Positions 35,990-47,441 of a DNA stretch of 64,000 nt are shown here, in pieces. Position 1 is the stretch's first letter. Each line of letters starts with the position of its first letter. The stretch is from Voacanga thouarsii (Eukaryota > Streptophyta > Magnoliopsida > Gentianales > Apocynaceae), in the NCBI GenBank assembly GCA_026120185.1, contig JANUWF010001165.1, positions 2,852,001-2,916,000 on the forward strand, written 5' to 3'. The notes under the pieces are model-generated. The model did not search any database and had not been told where the DNA came from. It worked only from the letters and a program-made list of their open reading frames with translations. The position numbers and the translations under genes are program-made.

Positions 35990-38359
35990 CCGAATGCTCT
36001 TTCTCTCTTGGCTGAATGGTGACTTCAACCATGGCCATATTCTCACATTCTCTCTTGGATGGATCAAGTCCCCAAGAGTAAGGATTGCTTCGAAACTACC
36101 CTAAGGTAGTCATCAATCAAGTAAGGCTTTTCAACCTTCTCTTTAAATTCTTGATTCATGTCTCTAGGATGATATTGGAAGGAGATGGATTACGATTAGG
36201 GGTTGAGCATGTGTTGTTGTGAAGGAGTTGATATTGAAGCATGAATAAATGTGTTTGTATGATGGAGATGGGATTGATGCATGAGATGATTTGTCTTGGT
36301 TGATTGTATGGCGTTTTTAGGGTTTGTTGCATGTCTTCATGTCGTGAGTGGTTTATGTGATCAAGCATGTTAGAGATTATGTCACCTTTGGTGAATAGGA
36401 TTATGTTCATATATTTTTGTTAAAGCGATGGATATGTTTATGTTAGTAGAGTTTGGATCATGCCTTGGTAAATTCAAATCCATGCCTTTATTCATGATTT
36501 GGTTGATTTGATGAATTGGTATGGAGTGTATGTTCATGATTATGGTTAGCAATAGAAATATGATCATGATCTTGTTGTCCCTAAGCTAATTTTATTTCAT
36601 CAATAAAATGATTATTGCTATATCTTCTTCTAGTGAATTTCAAAAACCTTAGGAAAATGTGGATTTGGCCTTTTATATAAAATAATGATATTTTAGTTAT
36701 ATAAAATAATGATATTTTAGTCAAATAAATGATAACTTTTGTTAAAGAAATAAAATATATAGACATTATGTAAAATAGGAATATCAAATAAAGCCTTTTT
36801 TCATAAATAATCATAGTAGGTAAAATATTAATTTGGTAAGTCTTATATATTCATAAATACTATTAAAATTTATTTATTAGCTTTTAATCAAAAGCTATTA
36901 AAATTTACTTACAACTAATTCTAGCTACCAATTATTTTCTAACCATTAATTATTACTAGATTATTATTTTACATAATACCATCTAGGACCCAAGACCCTT
37001 AATAAAATAAACCCTAATTTATTTTTAGCAAGATTTAAACTTCCCACTTATTGTACCTATTTTCCCAAACTCTAGTTATTTTAATATCGAGCTAGATTTA
37101 TTTTATAAACCATTTTATTTATTTATCTAGCCTTAAAGCTTGGGACACTAGGGTCATGGTTGTAGTAAGTTGAGCTCGTTTTATTTTTGAAAGTGAATTT
37201 CAGTTTGAGTTTAATTATGTCTTATATTTACCCCAGGCGGGGTTAGGTTAGCTATTGGAGACCTTTGTTTTATCTCGAGCTAAGGATCAGGTAAGCTCCT
37301 GCATAAAACTTGTTGTTGCAAAAAGTTATTATGGCAAGCTAAACCTGAAGTTTGTGAACACTGATTTGGTAAAGGCAATTAGGGACTGTTTCCTTTCTTG
37401 TTTCTGTCAAACCAGTTATTTGAAAATCAACCAGCAATTTTATTCAAACACTAAACTGTTTCTAAACTGATTTTGACAAAGACTTTGGAAATCCTTAATT
37501 GCTATTTACAAGTGGTACTATGTTTTATTCATTTTCCCAAGTGGGATATATATATTACGTTGAGTATTCAATAAGGATAGGCTAGTAGTACTAGTTTTGA
37601 AGAGCAAGGATGAGTCTTTTAGCAGGAGGCCACCTCCAAAAGATAAACTCAACTTAGAGAAACGTCAGTACTACTTTGTCTTGCCGGTCCGAGCTAGTAG
37701 ATTTCAGTCATGTGTTCTGTGTGTTGCCAGAATGGACAACCGATTTTGTTTAGGTGTAGAGAAGGAGGTTAATCTTACCCGGTAGGCCGATCACCTACCT
37801 TTTGTCAGTCTGCACAAAATGTGGCATTCTGACCGTTGTATGGTTTTGGGGCCCAACGTGTGGTAACCCATTACCACATTTTGAGTGGTTGATTTTATTG
37901 AACATGTATGGTTGGAAAAGCCAAAACGCTACTCTTAATTTTGACTATTGTTTATTGCTTGCCAGTATTTCTCTTATGAAGATTTTACACTTTGCATTCA
38001 CAAACTGTTTTCACTGGACACTCAAAGCACACACGGACTTACTGAGATTTTATCTCATCATCATTTTTATCATGATTTCATGTCGATCCTGCTGTGGGGA
38101 TGAGTAGCTAGTGTTGTCTACCTTGGAAGAGATTTTGTTATCTGTTTTTATGTAATGCTTTGGGGGAGTTGAGAGTGAATAATTTTTTTTTATGGATTTA
38201 TTTTGAATTCTTGAATTGTAATAAGTTTTAAGTTTAAAGTATTATTTTTATTCTATTATTTTGATTGTGTGACCTAATTATAAAGTCCCCTTGTCCTTTA
38301 GACGGGGCGACATCCCCGGCCCTGTCGGGCCTAGTTAGTGGGGTGTTACTATTTCACTC
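33287..38359 (+). repeat. 2.5-kb tandem duplication within L1d
   Basis: The two units are 33287-35800 and 35801-38359. Each runs from mid-LTR (CATTTGGATAAAA) through the LTR end and 9 bp of E2 flank (ATTTCACTC). CATTT is present at both unit starts and at the outer junction (38360-38364), suggesting microhomology-mediated duplication after the solo LTR had formed. The copies differ by scattered changes, by the length of the TC tract and by a ~22-bp duplication near 36676-36722 in unit 2. Unit 2 has also lost the acceptor AG (TTTCAT at about 38080). Confidence 0.9.
35792..38350 (+). repeat. Second, 5'-truncated LTR-T1 copy in L1d
   Basis: It contains 9 bp of E2 flank, then LTR-T1 from its mid-point to GGGGTGTTACT at 38350, followed by target duplication ATTTC. 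It carries its own donor-like CAAG|GTAAGC (35854/35855), a TC microsatellite (35949-35987) and the LTR-end hairpin block. It lacks the LTR start, so it is a product of duplication and not a separate insertion. Confidence 0.88.
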
Positions 38360-39940
38360 CATTTCCAAGATAGAGTTGGGTAACAGTGGCATTACTCTTT
38401 AGGCTGTTACTAATCAGCTTCATTTACTGACAAGTTAAACATCGAGCTACAAAATCTAAGATATCCTTCTTCATATCAATCCACTAATAATGCCATTTTA
38501 AGTCCTGATACATCTTTACGGCTCTTGAATGGATAGTATACTTACTTCAAGGTATCTTCATTAAAATTTCTTGTCTCATTGCAAACTGTTTCAAGATACA
38601 ATACTGATCTCGGTAAATGATTCCATCACTGAAAATATATTAGAATAGAAGTAGAATTTAATCATTCTGTCAACTCCTGGAAATTTCTCTCACACTTCTT
38701 GGTTCCAACACAAGGAACTACCTTTTGAGTGGGTTGAGTTAAAGGTGAAACTATCTTAGAGAGTTCCCTCAATAAATCTTCGATAATATCTTGCCAGTCT
38801 TAGAAAGCTTCGGATTTCAGTTGGAGTATTAGGACGTTTCGAATTTGGCACCGCTTCAGCTTTTGCAGGATCTACTATAATCCCGTCATTGGATATCACA
38901 TACCCCAAGAATGCTACTTCTTGCTGCCAAAACTCACACTTATTGAATTCTGCATACAATTTAGTCTCTCTTAACTTCCTTAAGACTTTTCGAAGGTGCT
39001 GTTCGTGTTTTGAGGAAATTTGTAATATACCAGAATGTTAACTATGAATATAGCCACAAAATTATCTACGTATGGTCAAAATGTTCGGTGCACCAAGTTC
39101 ATAAAAATGCCAGAGGCATTAATAACACCGAAAGGTATCACCATAAACTCAAAATGCCCACATCGAGTGTTAAATGTCATTTTCAGTATATCTTCTTCCT
39201 TAATTCGAACTTGATAATATCCTTGCCTCAAGTCTAATTTTGAAGAAACATCCAGCCCCCTGCACTTGGTCAAACAGCTCAACAACCATGGGCAATGGAT
39301 ACTTATTCTTTACCGTCACTGCATTGAACCCTCGATAATCTATACACATTTGTAATGACTCATTTTTCTTCTTGACAAATAATACAGGTGCTCCTAATGG
39401 CAAAGTACTTGGTTGGATTAACCCTTGCTCCATTTACTCTTGTAGTTGTTTTTTCAGCTCCTATAATTCTGTAAGTGACATTCTATAAGGAGTCCTTGAA
39501 ATGGGTTCTGCCGATGGCACTAGGTCGATGGAAAACTTTACTTCTCTTTATGGCAGTAACTCCTTCAATTTCGCTGGAAAAACATTTAAATATTCATTTA
39601 CAACAGGCACATCTTCAGGCTTCTTAACCTCTCCTGGCTTATTAATGACATAAGCCAAGTATCTTATGTACCCTTTCATAATCATCTTTCGGGCCTTAAG
39701 CCCCGAAATAAAAGCATTACTTTTCATTCCAGCCTTACCTACAGATTCCAATATAAGTTTCCTAAGCCGATGGAAATGTACTACTTTAAGTCTACAACCA
39801 ACTTGAGCATGATGCTGAGATAGCCCATCCATGCCCAAGATAGCATCAAAATCCTCTATAGGCAAACTTATCAAATCTCCTTCCAATACTTCATCTCCTA
39901 CCAAGATCTTACAGTTCCTATGTATTTTCTCACTCTATAT
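38351..39940 (-). pseudogene. E2 protease, reverse transcriptase and integrase N-terminus, broken
   Basis: On the minus strand: protease tail DAILGMDGLSQHHA.V at 39904 onward; RT in two overlapping stretches (39433-39200, [20 protein letters not shown]; 39285-39076, [29 protein letters not shown]). The RT catalytic FIDD region reads FIVNILVYYK, so both Asp are lost. Next comes 38959-38756 (KCEFWQQEVAFLGYVIS, RSFLRLARYYRRF). Most of RNase H is missing. The integrase zinc-finger region (ARCLTCQ) and EITLDFIT run up to the LTR-T1 insertion. It is inactive. The left edge at about 39940 is a junction with C2. Confidence 0.88.
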
Positions 39941-40389
39941 GAAATTTATTCCCCTTTTATCTCCATAAAATCAAGAAATTGGGTGTGTTGTTTCTTCATA
40001 AAATTCTCTGTTTAGAGTTCTTTAATGGATCTTACATTTTGCCCTAGATTTAGCCACGAAATTTAATAGAAAATCAACCTCTAGATCATATTAATTCTAG
40101 TATAAGATATTCTGATTCAAGTATTCATGTATAGTTAGTGGTTTGCCAAGTATTCAAGTCAGTGCTTACACCAAGTTGTCAAAATCTCTGTCCGAAAGAC
40201 ATTGCGTCCAAAAAGACATTTATTCCCTTTTTTCTTAGATATTGCATCCGAAATCTCTGACCGAAAGATGTATCTTCATTAGTTTTGCGAGAATGATAAA
40301 AAACAAAACTTTGGCAAAATAGTTAGTTACATAATTCTAGTAATTCCTAAACCTCTTCTCAGGTGATTAAATTTCTCTTCAGCCAGAGG
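39941..40389 (-). other. C2 downstream non-coding region
   Basis: This lies between the end of C2 RNase H and the junction with E2. It holds a short repeat in which a CTGTCCGAAAGACATTGCGTCC-like block recurs in degraded form (about 40185-40270). I see no recognisable polypurine tract or 3' LTR, so the end of C2 is truncated here. No gene is visible. Confidence 0.5.
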
Positions 40390-40711
40390 CTTTGTAAAAA
40401 TGTTAACAAGCTATTTATTGGTTGGAATGTATTCAACACACACATCACCCTTAATCACATGATCTCTAATAAAATGATACTTGATTTTAATGTGTTTAGT
40501 TCTAGAATGATGAATAGGATTTTTGGTTAAATTGATAGTGCTAGTATTATTACACAGAATAGCACGCAATTAAAATTTAAACCAAAATCGAGCAAGGTGT
40601 TTTTCATTTACAAAATTTGCGCACAACAACTACCCGCTATAATGTATTCAGCTTCGGTTGTTGAAAGGAAGACACAAGTTTGCTTTTTGCTATACCAGGA
40701 GACAAGGGAAT
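40390..40711 (-). pseudogene. C2 RNase H, C-terminal part
   Basis: The minus strand from 40711 reads SWYSKKQTCVFLSTTEAEYI then AAGSCCAQIL, and ends with HHSRTKHIKIKYHFIRDHV and EYIPTNK.LVNIFTKPL, the conserved copia RNase H tail. It has a few in-frame stops. It is the downstream half of a gene cut by the solo LTR at 40712-42229. The reading joins across the GGAAT duplication with no loss. Confidence 0.9.
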
Positions 40712-42229
40712 TGTTAGTATTCATGGACTCCTAAATGTGAAAAAACATCCATGAATCCCTTTCGAGAACCCAAGCCAAACGATTAAGGTAATATAGGGGT
40801 TACAAAATTACCTCAATTCACCGTAATCATGATCTCTAGATTCTGTTTTTTTGGCATACGTTCAACTCGAACATTCACCAAACGCTGTAATGTACGAATG
40901 CCCTCTAGCAGATACACACGGAGAACCAGCTCATTACCTGAGAGTGCTAGTGCCTAGGGTTTTGAGAGGCTTAATTTTTCTGGTAATGGAGGCACGAATA
41001 TTTTGACAGAGAACTAACATAAGAAGATAGCTAGGGTTTTCTTTTTAAAACCACCCAAACTTCTTAGAGTCCTACTCTCATAATACCTTATCTTATTCTA
41101 TTTTAAATTTAAATTAAATTAAAACTGATATGATAAGATTATGCCATTATCTCGATAATTTAACTAATTAATTTACCGAGTCAGATTCTTATAATTTGAA
41201 GATCCTCTAGATACATCGAATGTGGACATATTTCTAGATTCATTGTATCTGGTCATTTTAATAGGTTTGATTAATCTAGACATATTTTCAAATTTATCGA
41301 ACCTGGTTACCAGAAATATAACCTAACGTGTTCACTTAATGTGTGACCCTATAGGTTCATTTAACACTGGCAGTGTGCCCAAATCACATTTAAATGACTC
41401 ACAAGTTATAAGCAGTTTCTAGCAAAACCTTATAACTACCTAGGTTAATTGAAGATCAGTGATCTGTTTGAACCAAATCATAACTTTATATTTAGTCATT
41501 TCGTCACACGATATCTAGATTAAGTATACGGCATGGAGCATGTCATCCCCAATAAGCTTAATCAACTATTTCTTGATCTCATAGTAGACTATCCAAAAAA
41601 ATGATATCAATATCTCAAATTGATATATTTGAGTACGACCATGTATTTTAATAGTTTAACTTATCAAGAGGCCTATGGACATCTCTCCCAAAATTGAGAG
41701 GGACAAATTCCTTCACTACCAATCATATTCCTCTCCATCGTTTATTCTATATCCAACTATGGTCTAATTTATTATCTGGTTAAAGACAACTTTAGATAAC
41801 GTCAAAATATAAAATTTATTAAGTACGAAATTATGATAAATTTAGGTCGAAGGACTTTTAATATCATTATAGCTAGAAAGTACTTATGATATGTTTCATG
41901 AAGTACTATCATAGTGGATCATGTCTAATACAATGTTGTCTAATATTTATTTATGTTTTAACTTAATATCACATATATCCATGAACAGTAAAACATAGTC
42001 ATCAAGTCACAAATATACTAATCTTAATTTATTATTGTTCTACTAATAATACTTGATTATGGATAATTTAAGAATAGTTTTTGTATTTGTTATAGGTTTT
42101 ACTATCATGTCACGTACTTGATGACCACAAACTAAATGCACTATTTATGGAAAGTAATGCCTCGTATTATTACATAATACATAATGACAATAGTATAAGT
42201 ACAAATTGTTTCAGGGCATATCCTTAACA
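40712..42229 (-). mobile_element. Solo LTR S1 inserted in C2
   Basis: This 1,518-bp LTR has termini TGTTAG and CTTAACA and a perfect GGAAT duplication (40707-40711 and 42230-42234). On the minus strand it opens TGTTAAGGATATGCCCTG, resembling the TGTTTGGATGTATGCCC start of L2, so I place it minus and suggest a distant relation to L2. It is AT-rich and non-coding. Confidence 0.9.
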
Positions 42230-43400
42230 GGAATGTCTAAGAAATTGACAATGTCCATTGGTACTTTTTCTTTCAGCCTTGCAGCCGGCATAGTCGGCAT
42301 CCATGTATCCTATACGATCAAATGAATTAGTTAGAGGATACCACAAGCCATAATCATGAGTTTTAATTAAGTATATAAAGATTCATTTTACAGCACATAG
42401 ATGAGATTCCATTGGACATGAGCGAAATCTAGCACAAAGACATACTGAGAACGTAATATCAGGTTTGTTGGTAGTAAGATAAAAGAGATTTCCGATCATA
42501 CCTATGTGTTTTGATTCATCCACTTTCTTACCTTTTCCATCTTTTTCAAGCTTTAACGAAGTGCTCATAGGTGTACTTATTTCTTTTGTTTCATTCATAC
42601 CAAACCTTTTGAGCAATTCCTTAGCATACTTAGATTTATTTAAAAGGATTCCATCTTTGGTTTGCTTGCTTTGAAAACCGAGAAAGAAGTTAAGTTCTCC
42701 CATCATGCGCAATTCAAATTCTTCCTGTATTGTCTTGGCAAATTTCTTGCACAAGGAATTATTAGTGGCTTCAAAAATAATATCATCAACATATATTTGC
42801 ACCATTAAGATATTATCAGATTTTTTAGACTTGATAAATAATGTGGTATCAACCAAGCCTCTTGAAAAGCCTTTTGAGAGAAGGAAACCACTCAGACTTT
42901 TATATTATGCTATTGGAGCTTGTTTTAAACCATAAAAGGGCTTTTAAGAGTTTAAAAATATGGTTTGGAAAATGTTCATAAGTGAAACTAGGAGGTTGGT
43001 CCACATATACTTCTTCTTCAATAAAACCATTTAAGAAAGAACTTTTGATATCCATTTAGTAGAGCATAAAACCTTTGAAAGAAGCAAATACAAACAACAT
43101 TCTTATTGATTCTAATCAAGCAATGGGAGCAAAAGTTTCTTCATAATCGATGCCCTCTTCTTGATTGAATCCCTGGGCAACTAATCTGGCTTCATTTTTT
43201 ATAACACTAACATGCTCATCAAGTTTGTTTCTAAATACCCACTTGGTACCAATTACGGGATGGTCAAGTGGTCTAGGGACAAGCTTCCAAACTTGATTCC
43301 TTTCAAATTGATTCAGCTCTTCTTGCATAGCCATAATCCAAAATTTATCCTGTAAGGCTGCATCAATACAATTTGGTTCAGTACTAGAGAGTAGAGCAAA
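42230..43400 (-). pseudogene. C2 reverse transcriptase and RNase H N-terminus
   Basis: On the minus strand, 43334-43116 holds the copia RT entry (VWKLVPRPLDHPVIGTKWVF, GFNQEEGIDYEETFAPIA). 42856-42383 holds the catalytic QIYVDDIIFEATN with YVDD intact, then MGELNFFLGFQ, LLKRFGM and LEKDGKGKKV. RNase H begins at about 42330 (GYMDADYAGCKAERKSTNGH). The motifs are those of Sirevirus/SIRE copia. The middle of RT (42857-43115) is out of frame. The damage is modest compared with C1. Confidence 0.9.
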
Positions 43401-45150
43401 GTTGTCAATAAAATACCGTCTAGTTTTGACTCCACAGCTAGAATCACCAATGATCTACTCTTTTAGATTTATACTTCCAATCTCATGGCAGATCTTGATT
43501 AGTAAGTTCTTTAGTTCTTTAGTTGTTTTATTCAGCTTGTTGTTCCTTTCATTCCTCTTGTTTGGCATGAATATCAAGTGGAAAAGCTATATACTATTCA
43601 CTACCATTTTCATTTGAGATACATATATCATTATCATCATTTGTAGAAGAATATATATTCGATTCATCAAACACAATATGTACGGATTCTTCCACACATA
43701 GAGTTCTCTAATTTTATACTCTATATGCCTTTTTGTTGGAAGAATATCTAAGAAATATAGCCTCATCAGATTTGTTATCAAATTTTCCAAGGTTGTCACG
43801 AGTATTGAGGACAAAATATTTGCACCTAAAAACTTTGAAATATGAAATGGATGGCACTTTGTTAAATATTAGTTCGAAAGGAGTTTTTCTTAGGAAAAGT
43901 CTTAGCATAACTCGGTTAGCAATAGAGTAGGTTGTGCTCACATCCTCAGCCCAAAAATATTTTGGAAGGGAGTTTTCACATAGCATTGATCTTACTTTTT
44001 CATGCAAGGTTCTATTTTTCCTTTCAACCATACCATTTTGTTGAGGGGTTTTGACAACTAAAAAATTGTTTGAAATACCACTTTCATCACAAAATTTAGT
44101 GAAATCATGGTTGCGAAATTCTCTACCATTATCACTTCTAATTGTGATCAATTTGCTACCAAGGAAGTTTTGAACACATTTGAGTAATTTTGAAAATTTA
44201 GAGAATGCTTCATCCTTTTGAGCAAGAAATAGGGTCTAAGTGAATCTTGAGAAGTCATCCACAATTGCATTACCATACCTCTTACTACCAAGACTAGTGG
44301 TCCTCATTGGTCCAAAAAAATACATGTGTATGAGCTCAAGAGGTTTTGATATTGAAATAATTTTCTTGGGCTTAAAAGAGGTTTTGGTCTATTTTCAAAA
44401 TTGGCAAGCATCACACACCTGATTCCTACCAAATCTCTTTATGGGCAGCCATCTAATAAGTTCTTTTGAAGATAATCTGTATAGCAAATCAATAGATACA
44501 TGACCTAGCCTTCTATGCCAAAGATAGCTATCGTCATCGTTCACAGAGAGGCATCTAATGTCATGTGTTGCAAGATCATCAAGATAAAGAACATAAATAT
44601 TTCCAACATGATTAGCAATAAAAATAGTCTTATTGCTGGAAATATCTATGATGATGCATGAATCTTTTTCAAAAATAACTTTGCATCCATTATTATATAG
44701 TTGGCTAATACTAAGAAGATTATACTTTAATTCATCAATTAATAGTACATGCTTGTTGATAATTGAAGATCCCTTACCAATGTTACCTATGCCAAGTATT
44801 TTTCCTTTCTTTTTATCTCCAAAAATGAAAATCCATCGCTTGTAGCTTGAATACTTTCTAGCAATCTGGCATTTCCTGTCATGTGCCATGAGCATCCACT
44901 ATCCAAAAACCATTTTGTGGAGCCCCCTTTGTCCAACAAATGTTCCTATGCACAAGATAAAAGAGTAACTTTTGGTACCTATACCTTCTTGGGTCTATTG
45001 GGGTTAGTGATAGTTTCTTTTACCCTCCAAAAAGGTTTTCATACTCGATTCCACCTTCTTCCTGATACGATACTTAGATGCTTTGTGTCTAAATTTTTCG
45101 TGATATGTGCAACAACTATGTGTCATATATGATGAAGTAGCTTTTACAAA
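43401..45150 (-). pseudogene. C2 protease, pre-integrase and integrase, broken
   Basis: On the minus strand, 44895-44395 is a 166-residue open stretch running from the end of protease (LLIDELKYNLLSISQLYNNG) through the integrase zinc finger (YLWHRRLGHVS, CDACQF). The first catalytic Asp box reads LELIHMYFFGP, where the family has Asp at the Tyr. The second box is intact (IRSDNGREFRN), and the third has Glu (QQNGMVERKNRTL), both in 44151-43714. The C-terminal part continues with frameshifts to about 43600. The enzyme would insert cDNA; loss of the first Asp disables it. Confidence 0.88.
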
Positions 45151-46738
45151 GCAAAATTTCAGTTTCCAGCTGTGTGTTGTACCCCAAGCAAATTTTTCAA
45201 ATTGTTTTTGCCATTTGTAAATGTTTCAATGCATGAGGTAAGATCATCGCCTCTACTATTCATATCTTCAAAATTGCTAACCATAGTTTCAAATGAACAA
45301 ATTTTGTCACATAAGGATTTATTTTCTAGAGACATATGATGCAAGAAGGTGATGGAAATATTTTGTTCAATGTCCGAACGCATATATGACTCAAGTGAGA
45401 CTTCATTCTCATTTAACAACTTTGTATTCTCATTTAATAAGGAATCAATTTTTATCTTCATTTCTTTATTTCTTGTAGATAATTTCTTTAGTTCATGAAA
45501 CATATCAAAGAGCAATTCATTAGGATTATCATGCTTTTCACAATCAAAAACATGAAGCTTAGTTGTTAAATTTGGAGATATAGGATTTACAGTATCTTTT
45601 TTAGCCATGAAGCAGATGTTGGCTTTTTTATTTTCTGAGTTGCAACATTCTTCAGTTTCAGATTCTGCTTGATCCCAGGTTCCAATTAATCCTTTTTCAT
45701 TTCTTCAACTTTGCGTCTCTCTTTTTCTTTCTAAATTGCTCGGCCTCATTTTCTTTAGCCACTGAAAATCAACAATGAAATATTCCGTGCTTTTGTATTC
45801 AAAGCATTGTGGTTTGAAAGAGAAAGTTTGTCCTTTCCTTTTCAGGGGCTTCTTTCCCTTTTTGAAATGGCCATTTCTGAACATTTTTTAAAACTTTTTG
45901 GCTACCATAGCCAATTCTTCTATGTCTAAATTAGTGCCATCATCATAATTAGTCTTATCACTGTTAGGCTCTTCATCAACTGCTTTTAAGGCTGTTCCCT
46001 GTTTGCATTTCTCATCATCATCATATTCTTGAAACCTTTTTAGTTTCATTTCATAGGTTAAGAGAGAGTTAATTAGCTCTCTAGTGGATAAGTTATTCGG
46101 ATTTTTTAATTCCTCTATAGCCAAGGTTTTTGGCTGCCAACTCTTTGGCAGAGCATCAAGTAGTTTTTTGTTTTGTTCTCAAAGGAAATAATTTTTCCCA
46201 TATGCTTTTATACTATTCATAACATTTATGAACCTAGTGAACATATCATTCATGTTCTCACTTGGCTTCATAGAGAACAATTCATAGTCTCGGACAAGGA
46301 GTCTTAGCTTTGATTCTTTTACTTGATTAGTCCCCTCATGGGTGACCTCACGTAGTCTCCATATTTTGTGGGCAGAATCATAGCCTCTAACCCGATTATA
46401 TTCATTAGCATCAAGAGCATAGCACAATATATTCATTGCTTGAAAATTCAGGGTTATTTTTTAAATGTCCTCATTGTCATATTCATTATTTTGTTTAGGC
46501 ACTTTTCTGCCTTCAACGAACTTTGATAAAACAAATGATCCATTTTCAATCAGATTCCACAACTCAAAATTCATCAAGAAGACATAAATCTTCATTCTAT
46601 TTTTCCAGAATGTATAGTTGCTTTCATTGAACAAAGGTGGTCGATTTGTTGATGACCCTTCGACATAAGAAATAGCATATGTGTTTGCTATAAAGATCTT
46701 TTCTACACGGTTGTTAGATCGAAAATAGAGTAGACCAA
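45151..46738 (-). pseudogene. C2 Gag, broken
   Basis: Minus strand. Just inside the PBS the frame reads EGSSTNRPPLFNESNYTFWK (in 46880-46461), the usual copia Gag start. It continues at 46436-46179 (DSAHKIWRLREVTHEGTNQV, ESKLRLLVRDYELFSMKP, a UBN2-type capsid domain). Next come 46124-45888 (NLSTRELINSLLTYEMKLKR) and 45608-45159, a 149-residue heptad-like stretch (LLNENTKLLNENEVSLE) typical of the Sirevirus Gag coiled coil. The zinc-knuckle zone at about 45600-45880 is degenerate. Gaps between the stretches are frameshifts or stops. Confidence 0.88.
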
Positions 46739-46751
46739 CACTCTGATACCA
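46739..46751 (-). other. Primer-binding site of C2
   Basis: On the minus strand TGGTATCAGAGTG matches the initiator tRNA-Met site, next to the LTR end. Confidence 0.85.
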
Positions 46752-47441
46752 ATTGAAAAACCATAGGGGGTGAATAAGGTTTTTAGCAAACAAGAGTAGA
46801 TTAAAATTTTGGTTTCCAAAAAAAATAATTTTCGAGCAGATTAGTAGTGATACTTCGTTACTTGAAGGATGGTTTCCCATTTCAAGAATGCAACTAGAAG
46901 TCTTTTAAAATCAGTAGAAATGATATGAAATGAGGATGGGTAGTTGAGATATTAAATAACAGGTTCAAATCAGAAATCAAGGATCATAAATAGATCACTA
47001 ATTTTTGAAAAACTGAACAGAGCATTTAAAGACAAAATTTAGTGAGACTGTAGCAAAGAAATTTATGCAAGGGAGAAGAAATAAGGCTAAGAGATTTATA
47101 GTGGTTTGTTCCTCAAATGATCTATATCTACTACCTTATGTTCTTACTTTAGGATTACAACACACTCACTAAAATCTTTTCCCAACTCAATGGTGGTAGG
47201 TGACACCAATCTTATACAAGAGGATTACCAACATTGATTTTACACCCAACCTATTTAATCACAACAATCAAGGCTCACCCCAACTGGGTTTTACCTTCTC
47301 AACCTTGATACAAGATAGAATGAAAAAAAGTAAACAAAAATAGCACACAGATTTGAGCAGATTGAGAACAGATAGGCACAAACACCTTTTACATTTTGAA
47401 TAGTTTAATTTCACTTTTTGAAGCACAAATCGAAAGGGAGA
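46752..47441 (-). repeat. C2 5' LTR, truncated
   Basis: The LTR body lies to the right of the PBS and carries the GGGGGTGAAT-type sequence seen next to the PBS in Sirevirus-like elements. It is AT-rich and non-coding. Its outer end is cut by the A2 LTR at 47442, so its length and start cannot be set. No matching 3' LTR is found at the left end of C2. Confidence 0.65.

Noticed and set aside
35801..38350. Treating this as an independent LTR-T1 insertion
   Set aside because: It lacks an LTR start, has no target duplication of its own and carries the same E2 flank as the first copy; it is a tandem duplication.
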